The notes under the pieces: model-generated | Told to the model about the DNA's origin: nothing | What the model saw: the letters and a program-made list of their open reading frames with translations, nothing else | The model's database searches: none | Position numbers and translations under genes: made by a program | NCBI RefSeq assembly: GCF_015477775.1 | Contig: NZ_JADLQO010000012.1 | Location: forward strand, 124,001 to 188,000 | Reading direction: 5' to 3' | Length of the DNA stretch: 64,000 nucleotides | Origin: Nocardia abscessus | GTDB lineage: Bacteria > Actinomycetota > Actinomycetes > Mycobacteriales > Mycobacteriaceae | Part shown: positions 17,985 to 24,644 of the stretch, piece after piece | Position numbering within the stretch: the first letter of the stretch is position 1 | Layout of the letters: every line of letters begins with the position of its first letter

Positions 17985-18563
17985 CTAGACGGTCCGGGCA
18001 AGCACCTCTCGACCCACATATGCCAACAGCCGACGGTGCGCCGGTTCGTCGGCGGCGACGACGACCTCGGGCCCGAAAATGCCCGGCGCGCGGAAGGTCT
18101 CGATGCCACCCATGGCTTGCATGGTGGCGAGCAATTCGCCACACAGTTCGTCGTCGGCCAGGTCCGGCCGATCGATGGCCACCGCGATATCGACCCCGTG
18201 CACGAGAACCTCGGTGAGATGCACCAGTGCCGCCGCCGGGCCGGGCAGCTCCCCGAGCGAGATGCCCACCGTGCCGTCCAGCGCGTCGGGCCGGTGCCAG
18301 GCGGCGCGGTCCACCTCCGCCGCCGCGGCGTACGCACCCTGCGGATCACCGCCGAGCCAGTCGGATTCGTGCTCGGCGCCCGCATCGGTGCCGCTCAGCG
18401 CGGCCGCGAAGATATGCATGCCGCCAACGGTGTGATTGAGGACGGCGCGCACGTCCCAGTCCCGGCACGGTGTCGGCGCGGCCAGACCCGCTCCCCCCAC
18501 GGCGGCGACGATCGCTCCGGTCGCGTCCAGTGCGCGGTCGATCTGTCCGATCACGTTGTCCAT
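17985..18563 (-). CDS. TIGR03086 family DinB-fold metal-binding protein
   Basis: A 192-residue protein of the mycothiol-dependent maleylpyruvate isomerase N-terminal/TIGR03086 family, a four-helix DinB fold. Landmarks are TPCRDWDVRAVLNHTVGG (about 36-53) with the first metal His, and HLTEVLVHGVDIAVAIDRP (about 125-143) with further His residues; the GMHIF region adds to the helix bundle. Such proteins are thought to be thiol-dependent transferases or isomerases that use mycothiol. ATG 18563 has AAGGAAG four bases upstream; the open frame extends further but that part resembles noncoding sequence. It is antisense to the Y-RNA direction and splits Y RNA 1 from 2-6. Confidence 0.85.
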   Translation of the reverse strand: MDNVIGQIDRALDATGAIVAAVGGAGLAAPTPCRDWDVRAVLNHTVGGMHIFAAALSGTDAGAEHESDWLGGDPQGAYAAAAEVDRAAWHRPDALDGTVGISLGELPGPAAALVHLTEVLVHGVDIAVAIDRPDLADDELCGELLATMQAMGGIETFRAPGIFGPEVVVAADEPAHRRLLAYVGREVLARTV

Positions 18564-18719
18564 GAGCTTCCTTAGGTCGAGCGGTTTGGCTGAATTGGTA
18601 ACACAGGACGCCGACAAGCGCGCGGCATTGCGAACACCACTCTGCGCCGAGATAGTTGCCGGCAGTGTGCTTCTGGCAACCGCGAAAAATAATCGGATGC
18701 GCGGATCGGACGCGCTCGC

Positions 18720-18725
18720 TACGCT
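18720..18725 (+). promoter_or_regulatory. -10 box of Y RNA 2
   Basis: TACGCT ends seven bases before the predicted 5' end of Y RNA 2 at 18733, matching the geometry upstream of Y RNA 1. Confidence 0.4.
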
Positions 18726-18732
18726 CAGCGGA

Positions 18733-18866
18733 GCACCCGGTGCGCAGGCAACGGATACTTCCACTTCTAATGGACAGGTTGCGGGTTCGAGTCCCGCCCG
18801 GACTACGCGGTCCGGTAGCTCAACGGCAGAGCGGTACGTTCCGTCGCCGCCTTCGATCTCGGGTGC
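18733..18866 (+). ncRNA. Y RNA 2 (YrlA-like, permuted tRNA mimic)
   Basis: Terminal helix GCACCCG/CGGGTGC (18733-18739 with 18860-18866) and the same inner helix as Y RNA 1, GGCAACGG (18747-18754) with CCGTCGCC (18841-18848). The tRNA-like insert is the cleanest of the set: T-arm GCGGG/CCCGC with loop TTCGAGT (18781-18797), acceptor hairpin CCGGAC/GTCCGG (18798-18815) and D-arm GCTC/GAGC (18818-18832). The terminal helix differs from Y RNA 1 at a compensated pair (GC to AT), which supports the fold. About 134 nt. Confidence 0.78.
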
Positions 18867-18893
18867 GCTACAAAGCGATTCATGCGCGCGTGA

Positions 18894-18992
18894 ACCGGCC
18901 CGGTACGCGGACCACGGCTACTTCGGGATTCCCGAGTTCCGGTTCGAATCCGGACCGCCCCGAGGCGGTGGTGTAATCGGTCTCGGGCCGGT
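18894..18992 (+). ncRNA. Y RNA 3 (reduced tRNA mimic)
   Basis: Terminal helix ACCGGCCCG/CGGGCCGGT (18894-18902 with 18984-18992), 9 bp. The conserved CGGCTACTTC follows on the 5' side and GGTCTCGGG on the 3' side. It retains a canonical T-arm, TCCGG-TTCGAAT-CCGGA (18938-18954), and a 5-bp acceptor hairpin CCGCC/GGCGG (18955-18968), but has no D-arm stem, only TGGTGTAATCGG. A small CGGG-ATT-CCCG hairpin precedes the T-arm. The inner helix is weaker than in copies 1, 2 and 4. Confidence 0.6.
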
Positions 18993-19007
18993 GCTCGCAA
19001 CGGGGCA

Positions 19008-19107
19008 CGTCCGGTGCGCAGGCAACGGCTACTTCGGGTTCAACTCCCGCCGAACCATTTCGGCCGCTCGATACGGCGAGCACGCCGTCGCCGATTTTCC
19101 TCGGACG
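19008..19107 (+). ncRNA. Y RNA 4
   Basis: Terminal helix CGTCCG/CGGACG (19008-19013 with 19102-19107). The inner helix is identical to copies 1 and 2: GGCAACGG (19021-19028) with CCGTCGCC (19085-19092). Between them lie a short T-arm CGGG-TTCAACT-CCCG (19035-19049), an acceptor-like hairpin CCGAA-CCAT-TTCGG (19050-19063) and a D-like arm GCTCG/CGAGC (19066-19081). About 100 nt. Confidence 0.65.
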
Positions 19108-19150
19108 CCCTCCGCGCAAAAATGAGATGCGGCAATCGAATTCATACCGA

Positions 19151-19185
19151 TACAGTTTTCGTGCACCCGGAGAGAATCCGGGTGC
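19151..19185 (+). promoter_or_regulatory. -10 box and stem-only hairpin before Y RNA 5
   Basis: TACAGT (19151-19156) is followed six bases later by a 9-bp hairpin GCACCCGGA/TCCGGGTGC (19163-19171 with 19177-19185). The hairpin arm repeats the terminal-helix sequence of Y RNA 2 (GCACCCGG). It may start the transcript carrying Y RNAs 5 and 6, or be a collapsed Y RNA reduced to its terminal stem. Confidence 0.4.
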
Positions 19186-19202
19186 GCCACAATTCCATCG
19201 CA

Positions 19203-19281
19203 CCTCCCGGTGCGAAGCAGGCGGCTACTTCTCGACCACGACCCTTTGGGAAGGCCGCAGGCGAATATCGATCTCGGGGGG
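19203..19281 (+). ncRNA. Y RNA 5 (minimal)
   Basis: Terminal helix CCTCCCG/CGGGGGG (19203-19209 with 19275-19281, one G.U). The conserved GTGCG and GGCTACTTC lie on the 5' side and GATCT on the 3' side. The inner helix GCAGGCGGC/GCCGCAGGC has a central tandem A.G/G.A mismatch. At 79 nt it has no T-loop or D-arm, so only the Ro-binding stem with a short closing loop remains. Confidence 0.5.
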
Positions 19282-19294
19282 CATCGCAACGCAC

Positions 19295-19391
19295 CGGCCC
19301 GGTGCGACCGATACGGCTACTTCCGCGAGCAGGCCACACCACAACCTGCGTCGACCGGCCCATCGCCGCAACGGATTCCGATCTCGGGCCG
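19295..19391 (+). ncRNA. Y RNA 6 (minimal)
   Basis: Terminal helix CGGCCCG/CGGGCCG (19295-19301 with 19385-19391), conserved GTGCG and CGGCTACTTCC on the 5' side and CCGATCT on the 3' side. The inner helix CCGATACGGC/GCCGCAACGG has two mismatches. The apical part has a hairpin GCAGG/CCTGC but no TTCGANT T-loop, so no tRNA mimic is recognisable. It ends 39 bases before the rsr start, so it may lie in the same transcript as rsr. Confidence 0.5.
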
Positions 19392-19430
19392 CGGCGCCGC
19401 GACTGTCCCCGATGCAACTGGGGGAAATCC

Positions 19431-21034
19431 ATGAGCAAGTTCAACCTCGCGCGCCCCGGCGCGACCGCACCGATCACCAGCGAGACCCGTCCGACCGGCC
19501 GGACCTTCGAGGGCGGCGTGGGATATGCCCGCACGCCACAGAGCGAGCTGTTCCTGTTGGCCGTCACGAACATGGTCGGCGAGCACACCTTCTACGAGTC
19601 CGCCGGTGAGCGCGACGATCGCTATGCCGCGCTGGTGCGCGCGGCGACGATCGCCGCTCCCGAGTGGACCGCCCGCTTCCTGCGCTGGCTGCGCACCGAG
19701 GCGAATATGCGCAGCGCCGCGATCGTGGGCGCCGCCGAGTTCGCCAAGGCGCGGCTGGACGCGGGTGCGGCGGGGATGTCGCGGCAGGTGGTCGACTCGG
19801 TGCTGCAGCGCGCCGACGAGCCGGGGAACTGCTCGCCTACTGGACCGCGGTGCACGGGCGCGCCCTGCCCCAGCCGGTCAAGCGCGGCGTCGCCGACGCG
19901 GTACGCCGGTTGTACGACGAGCGCGCCCTGCTCAAGTGGGACAGTGCCGCGCGAGCCTTCCGGTTCGCCGACGTGCTGCAGCTGACCCACCCCACCCCCG
20001 CGACCGACCGGCCGTGGCAGGGCGCGTTGTTCGCCCACGCGCTGGACCGGCGGTACGGACGCACGACCGAACCGGACGCCGCACTGACCGTGCTGCATGC
20101 CCGCGCGGAGCTGATGGCCCGTCCGGCGCAGCAGCGCCGCGCGCTGTTCGACGACCCGGAGCGGGCCCGTGCCACCCTGCACGCCGCGGGCATGACCTGG
20201 GAGGCGGTGGCCGGCTGGCTCCAGGGTCCGATGGACGCGACGGTGTGGGAGGCGCTGATCCCGTCCATGGGCTACATGGCCAAGCTGCGTAACCTGCGCA
20301 ACTTCGACCAGGCCGGGGTGAGCGACACCGTCGCCGCGGACGTGGCCGCCGAACTCGCCGACCCGGGCCGGGTCGCCCGTTCGCGGCAGCTGCCGATGCG
20401 GTTCCTGTCGGCGTACCGGGCCGCGCCCTCGCTGCGCTGGGGTCACGCGCTCGAGCAGGCGCTCGGACATTCGCTGGCCGCCGTGCCCGCGCTGTCCGGG
20501 CGGACGCTGGTGCTGGTGGACACCTCGGGCTCGATGCAGGCCGGGTTCGCCAAGGACGGCTCGCTGGCGCGCTGGGACGCCGCGGCGCTGTTCGGCCTCG
20601 CGCTCGCCCGGCGCTGCGCGCACGCGGACGTGGTGTCGTACTCCAGCGTGGGCGGCACCCGGCAGGGCCGCGCTCAGCCCGCCAGCCTGGTGTTCCCGCA
20701 GCGGCGCGCCGAGCCGGTGCTCGCCGCGGTGCGGCGGTGGCGCGAGGACGGTTACTTCCTCGGCTGGGGAACCGACACGGTGGGCGCGGTGCGCGAGCAC
20801 TACGCTGGTCACGACCGGGTCGTCATCCTGACCGACGAGCAGGCCCACGACGGCGACGTCGGCCGGGCTGTGCCCGGCCGGGTGCCGCTCTACACCTGGA
20901 ACCTGGCGGGATACCGGTACGGGCACGCCCCCAGCGGCACGCCGTACCGGCACACCTTCGGCGGCCTGACCGACGCGGCGTTCCGGATGATCCCGCTGCT
21001 GGAGGCGGGCCGCGACGCCGACTGGCCCTTCTGA
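19431..21034 (+). CDS. rsr: TROVE-domain Ro60 orthologue Rsr (frame broken by one base)
   Basis: Encodes a Ro60-family RNA-binding ring that in bacteria binds Y RNAs and works with exonucleases in RNA quality control and stress decay. The TROVE HEAT-repeat region (about 1-340; e.g. GGVGYARTPQSELFLLAVTNM, MGYMAKLRNLRNFDQAGV) is followed by a VWA domain with the MIDAS motif VDTSGSM. Start ATG 19431 follows GGGGAAATCC. The frame changes by one base in the G run at 19823-19826: codons up to ...QRADEPG continue as ELLAYWTAVHG only if one G is added. Joined, the product is about 534 residues, normal for the family. Sequencing error, real lesion or slippage cannot be told apart here. Confidence 0.85.
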
Positions 21035-21036
21035 AC

Positions 21037-21078
21037 GGCCGCGGGGCCGAGACCATCGCCGGTCCCGGCCCCGCGGCC
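21037..21078 (+). terminator. Terminator of rsr
   Basis: GGCCGCGGGGCCG (21037-21049) pairs with CGGCCCCGCGGCC (21066-21078), a 13-bp stem two bases after the rsr stop codon. Confidence 0.8.
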
Positions 21079-21096
21079 ATTCGTCTTGCCGTCGGC

Positions 21097-21162
21097 GGCG
21101 GCTACCCGAGTACCGGCCCAGCAGCTTCCCGGATAGTCGGCCGGCGGCTACCCGAGTACCGG
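21097..21162. repeat. Direct repeat duplicating the tail of the FAD oxidoreductase gene
   Basis: GGCGGCTACCCGAGTACCGG occurs at 21097-21116 and again at 21143-21162. The second copy contains the stop codon and last codons (YPVLG) of the oxidoreductase on the minus strand. The first copy is an extra, noncoding duplicate 46 bases away. Confidence 0.8.
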
Positions 21163-22458
21163 GTAGTTGGCCCGGATGACGCCGTGCGGATCCCGGGCGC
21201 GCTTGATCTCACGCAGCCGGGTCAGCGTCGCGGAATCGAACGCGGCGGCGGCGCTTTCCTCGGGTGTGAGGAACGTGTACGGCTTGCGGCCGCTGATCTG
21301 CCCGCTCACCGCGCCGACGATGGCGGTGCGCCGGGCCCGGACCGCGTCGGCCAGATGCGGCAGCCCGAGGCCCAGGCAGTACAGCAGATACGGCTCGGTG
21401 ATCGGGCCGCGCGCGCCCGCGTCCGGCCGGGCTCGGGCCAGCGCGCCGCCCAGATGCCGGATCTGGATGTTGGCCAGCGGGGCGACCGGTTCGTCGATCA
21501 GGGTCTTGATCACGGCATCGCCGAGTTCGGTCAGCTGCTCGGCACGCGACAGCGCCGGGCTCGGGTCCGTGGGTTCGCCGGTGACGGCGCCGATGTCGGC
21601 GGGCCCGAAAACGCCCCGCTTGTCCAGGATCGGATTCCCGATGGCGTCGAGCGCCGCGAGCAGCGACCGGCCGCGATCCGGATCACCCAGATACACCGCG
21701 TCCAGCCCGACCATCGGCGGCGCGTCCGGGATCTGCAGACGCTGCAACCACACCGTCAGCTCCTCCGGCGCCGCGGCGGTGATCTCCTGGAAGACGTCGA
21801 ATACCTCGTGAACGCGTGTTTCCGGCCACAGCACGCGGCCGCCGAACAGCTCCGGCGCCGGGAACAGCGCGAACTCGAGCCCGGTCACCACGGCGAAGTC
21901 GCCGCCGCCGCCACGCAGCGCCCAGAACAGGTCCGGGTCGTCCTCGGCCGTGACCCGGCGCTGGGCGCCGTCGGCGTCCACCACCTCGAACGCGCGCACG
22001 GCGTCACTGGCCCAGCCGTGCTTGCGGCCGAACCAGCTCATGCCGCCGCCGAGGGTGTAGCCGGTCACGCCGACGACCGGGTTGCTCCCCGCGAGGCCGG
22101 TCAACCCGTGCCGGGCAGCGGCGGCCTGCACCCGGCCCCACGGCACGCCCGCGCCCACCCGCGCCACTCTCCGCTGGGCGTCGATCTCGATGCCGTCCAA
22201 CTGTCCGGTGCGCAACAGGATCGCGTCCGCCACTCCGCCGGACGCGCCGTGGCCGGTCGGCTGGGTGACCACCGGCACGCCGGCGCGGCCCGCGTACCGG
22301 ACCACGGTCGCGACGTCGTCGGCGTCCCCGGCCCGCACCACGGCGGCCACCGGCTGGGCGACCGTTGTCGTCCACGGCTGGGCCGCGCTCTCGAAGCCCT
22401 CGTCACCGGCCACCAGCACGCGGCCGGGCAGCGCGGTCCGCAGTTCGTCGAATGTCAT
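21148..22458 (-). CDS. FAD-linked oxidoreductase (berberine-bridge/PCMH type)
   Basis: A 436-residue flavoprotein with an N-terminal FAD-binding PCMH domain and a C-terminal BBE segment. PTGHGASG (about 66-73) contains the His normally linked covalently to FAD, and GVTGYTLGGGMSWFGRKHG and LFWALRGGGGDFAVVTGLEF are the classic FAD-binding motifs. The BBE end is RARDPHGVIRANYPVLG. Relatives oxidise sugars, alcohols or secondary metabolites with O2. No partner gene identifies the substrate. It has no export signal and is convergent with rsr. Confidence 0.85.
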   Translation of the reverse strand: MTFDELRTALPGRVLVAGDEGFESAAQPWTTTVAQPVAAVVRAGDADDVATVVRYAGRAGVPVVTQPTGHGASGGVADAILLRTGQLDGIEIDAQRRVARVGAGVPWGRVQAAAARHGLTGLAGSNPVVGVTGYTLGGGMSWFGRKHGWASDAVRAFEVVDADGAQRRVTAEDDPDLFWALRGGGGDFAVVTGLEFALFPAPELFGGRVLWPETRVHEVFDVFQEITAAAPEELTVWLQRLQIPDAPPMVGLDAVYLGDPDRGRSLLAALDAIGNPILDKRGVFGPADIGAVTGEPTDPSPALSRAEQLTELGDAVIKTLIDEPVAPLANIQIRHLGGALARARPDAGARGPITEPYLLYCLGLGLPHLADAVRARRTAIVGAVSGQISGRKPYTFLTPEESAAAAFDSATLTRLREIKRARDPHGVIRANYPVLG

Positions 22459-22613
22459 TGCTCTGTCCTGACTCTCAGCCTTCGGAAGCAGACGCGAGCG
22501 ACGAATTCGATACCGGCCGCCCGTGGGGGCCGTGGTTCGTGCCGCGACTACCTCGATGACGAAAGAGAGCGCGGAAAGGTAACAACCCGCAGTTCAGCGG
22601 GGCCGTGCGCCGG

Positions 22614-22892
22614 TCAGCCCGACTCGGCGCGCCCTTCGGGGTCGGTGCCCTTCGACTCCTCGGCACGCCGGGTGATGCCGTGCTCGGTCCCCTCGTCGGC
22701 CTCCTGGTCCGGCTCGGGGTGCTCGGGCTCGAAGGTCGCGGGCAGGCCCTTGATGTGCCGGTTCATCGACCGGATCAGCAGGAAGGTGCCCGCGAGCAGG
22801 AGCAGCACGATGACCAGGCCGAGCGGCGACGCCTTGCCGAACTCGGGGCCGGTCGGCGTGCCGGGCGTCTGGGCGAGCAGGACCAGCGTCAC
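22614..22892 (-). CDS. Small conserved membrane protein (Rv1083-like)
   Basis: A 92-residue protein with one transmembrane segment (SPLGLVIVLLLLAGTFLLIRSMNRHIK, about 25-50) and an acidic, Glu-rich cytosolic tail. GTG 22892 overlaps the mca stop codon (GTGA), so the two are translationally coupled. The same small membrane gene follows mca in M. tuberculosis (Rv1083, 88 residues, from memory). Function unknown; conserved coupling hints at a link with mycothiol metabolism. Confidence 0.75.
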   Translation of the reverse strand: MTLVLLAQTPGTPTGPEFGKASPLGLVIVLLLLAGTFLLIRSMNRHIKGLPATFEPEHPEPDQEADEGTEHGITRRAEESKGTDPEGRAESG

Positions 22893-23773
22893 GACCGCTC
22901 GTCCTCGATACCCGCGAACAGGTCGGTCTCCGGCAGTTCGGTGCGCACCCTGGTCTTGGCCAGCTCGAACTCCTCGGTCGGCCACAACCGCTGCTGCATC
23001 TCCAGCGGAACGGCGAAGAACGCGCCGTTGGGGTCGATCTGCGTCGCGTGCGCGCGCAAGGCGTCGTCGCGCTGCGGGAAGTATTTGGAGCACTCGATCT
23101 GGGTGGTGATCCGGGAGAACATGTCACCGCGCTCGGCTGCGTACTTGCGCATCCGGTCCAGCCACTCCTGCATCGGGAACGGCTCGCCGAGACGCTCGTA
23201 CTCCGCGGCGAACACCTCCATCCGCCGCATGCTGAAGCCGTGGTCGTAGTACAGCTTGAGCGGCGTCCACGGTTCCCCCGCCGCGGGGAAGCGCTCCGGG
23301 TCGCCCGCCGCCTCGAACGCCGCCATCGACACCTCGTGGCAGCGGATGTGGTCGGGGTGCGGGTAGCCGCCGGTCTCGTCGTAGGTGGTCATCACGTGCG
23401 GCTTGAACTCGCGCACCACGCGCACCAGGGCCTCGACGGCCTCCTCCAGCGGAACCAGCGCGAAGCAGCCCTCCGGCAGCGGCGGCAGCGGGTCGCCCTC
23501 TGGCAGGCCCGAGTCGACGAATCCGAGCCAGTGCTGGCGCACACCGAGCGCACTGGCCGCTGCGGCCATCTCCTCGCGGCGGATCTCGTGGATCCGCTCC
23601 AGCACGCCGGGAGTGTCCATGGCCGGGTTCAGGATGCTTCCGCGCTCCCCGCCGGTCAGCGTCACCACGAGGACGTCGTGTCCTTCGTCGGCGTAGCGGG
23701 CGGTCGTCGCGGCACCCTTGCTGGATTCGTCGTCTGGGTGGGCGTGCACCGCCATGAGGCGAAGGCCACTCAC
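22889..23773 (-). CDS. mca: Mycothiol S-conjugate amidase
   Basis: A 294-residue zinc enzyme of the LmbE/PIG-L family. It cleaves mycothiol S-conjugates of toxins and drugs into a mercapturic acid for export and GlcN-Ins for recycling. The zinc motif HAHPDDESSKGA spans residues 10-21 with further ligands in PHPDHIRCHEV. Length and sequence fit Mca rather than the deacetylase MshB. It is divergent from DUF4307 and coupled to the small membrane gene downstream, as at Rv1081c-Rv1083. Confidence 0.95.
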   Translation of the reverse strand: MSGLRLMAVHAHPDDESSKGAATTARYADEGHDVLVVTLTGGERGSILNPAMDTPGVLERIHEIRREEMAAAASALGVRQHWLGFVDSGLPEGDPLPPLPEGCFALVPLEEAVEALVRVVREFKPHVMTTYDETGGYPHPDHIRCHEVSMAAFEAAGDPERFPAAGEPWTPLKLYYDHGFSMRRMEVFAAEYERLGEPFPMQEWLDRMRKYAAERGDMFSRITTQIECSKYFPQRDDALRAHATQIDPNGAFFAVPLEMQQRLWPTEEFELAKTRVRTELPETDLFAGIEDERS

Positions 23774-23875
23774 GTCTCGTTCTCCGTCGCTCTCGGTCGC
23801 GGGTGTCGGGGCTTCGTTACCTATAGTTCCATTCGACCCACATTTGTTCCGACGTACCCCCCGGGAGCGACCAGC

Positions 23876-24346
23876 ATGAGCCAGCCCGCGCCGGAAGCCG
23901 GCGGTGACGCCGAGGCCAGGGCGGCGTCGCCGGGCGGCCCGCCTGCCGACCGCTACGGCACCCGGCCCCGCAAGCGGCGCCGATGGGTCGCGCCCGCGCT
24001 CGGCGTGGTCGTGGTGCTCGCCGGGCTCGGCGTCGCCTATCTCGGATACCAGAAGTACGGGCCGGACGACATCGAGGCCGAGCAGCTCGGGTACGTCGTC
24101 GTCGACGACTCGACGATGACCATCCGGCTCAAGGTCACCAGGGCCGACCCGGAGCGGCCGGTGGTGTGTTTCGTCCGCGCCATGGCGCGCGACGGCTCCG
24201 AACTCGGCCGCCGCGAGGTGCTGGTCGAACCGTCGCGCAGCGGGACGGTGGAACTGAGCACCGTCGTGCGCTCGTCCGCACGGCCCGCCTCGGGCAGTGT
24301 TTACGCGTGCAGCGATCAGGTACCCAGCTATCTACGAGCTGGCTGA
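23876..24346 (+). CDS. DUF4307 membrane protein (Rv1081c-like)
   Basis: A 156-residue protein with a cytosolic N-terminus containing PADRYGTRPRKRRRW, a single membrane segment (about 38-60: VAPALGVVVVLAGLGVAYLGYQKY) and an extracytoplasmic beta-rich DUF4307 domain with two cysteines (VVCFVRA, YACSDQ). It lies between mca and greA as in mycobacteria. No function is known. ATG 23876 has GGGAG eight bases upstream; TATAGT at 23822-23827 is a likely -10 box. Confidence 0.85.
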   Translation: MSQPAPEAGGDAEARAASPGGPPADRYGTRPRKRRRWVAPALGVVVVLAGLGVAYLGYQKYGPDDIEAEQLGYVVVDDSTMTIRLKVTRADPERPVVCFVRAMARDGSELGRREVLVEPSRSGTVELSTVVRSSARPASGSVYACSDQVPSYLRAG

Positions 24347-24409
24347 TTTCCGCGCATCCACCGGCGACCTGCCCACGAAATCAACTCCGACCTGCACATT
24401 TGTGAATCA

Positions 24410-24453
24410 TGCTAAAATGGCGTGATACACGGTTCCGGGGCTCGGAGCCGTGT
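24410..24453 (+). promoter_or_regulatory. greA promoter and attenuator-like leader hairpin
   Basis: An extended -10 box TGCTAAAAT (24410-24418) predicts a start near 24425. The RNA would begin almost at once with a hairpin, ACACGG (24427-24432) with CCGTGT (24448-24453) plus inner TCCG/CGGA, ending in TTT, about 190 bases before the greA start codon. An early-termination role is plausible. Confidence 0.5.
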
Positions 24454-24644
24454 TTGCTGCATTGGCGGCCAGCGCTGACGGTTCGGGCTTGCGAGCATGC
24501 CCGCGACCAAGGGCCTGTCGGGGTTCGTTGAACTTCCCAGGATCGCTCTAGCCGTCGACTGGTGCGTGCCCGCTTCCGGGTGGGTACACGCCGGTGCTCA
24601 GGGAATCCCGGCCCGCCGGGAACAACTACTAGGGAGTGATCGAG

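Noticed and set aside
17547..19125. Several short open frames with peptides such as GCGFESRP, DPVAQSAEL or VAGSSPART
   Set aside because: These are translations of tRNA-like sequence, a known source of false proteins. They support the tRNA-mimic RNAs rather than genes.
19014..19430. rsr start upstream of 19431
   Set aside because: The frame is open to 19014, but that region is Y RNA sequence; ATG 19431 has a ribosome site and begins the conserved protein.
19821..19827. Programmed -1 frameshift in rsr
   Set aside because: GGG can re-pair in the A site, but the P-site CCG cannot, and no downstream stimulatory structure is obvious. Kept only as a minor alternative to an error or mutation.
20737..23109. 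A 790-codon plus frame through rsr, the FAD oxidoreductase and mca
   Set aside because: It crosses three real genes and a terminator in other frames; noncoding composition.
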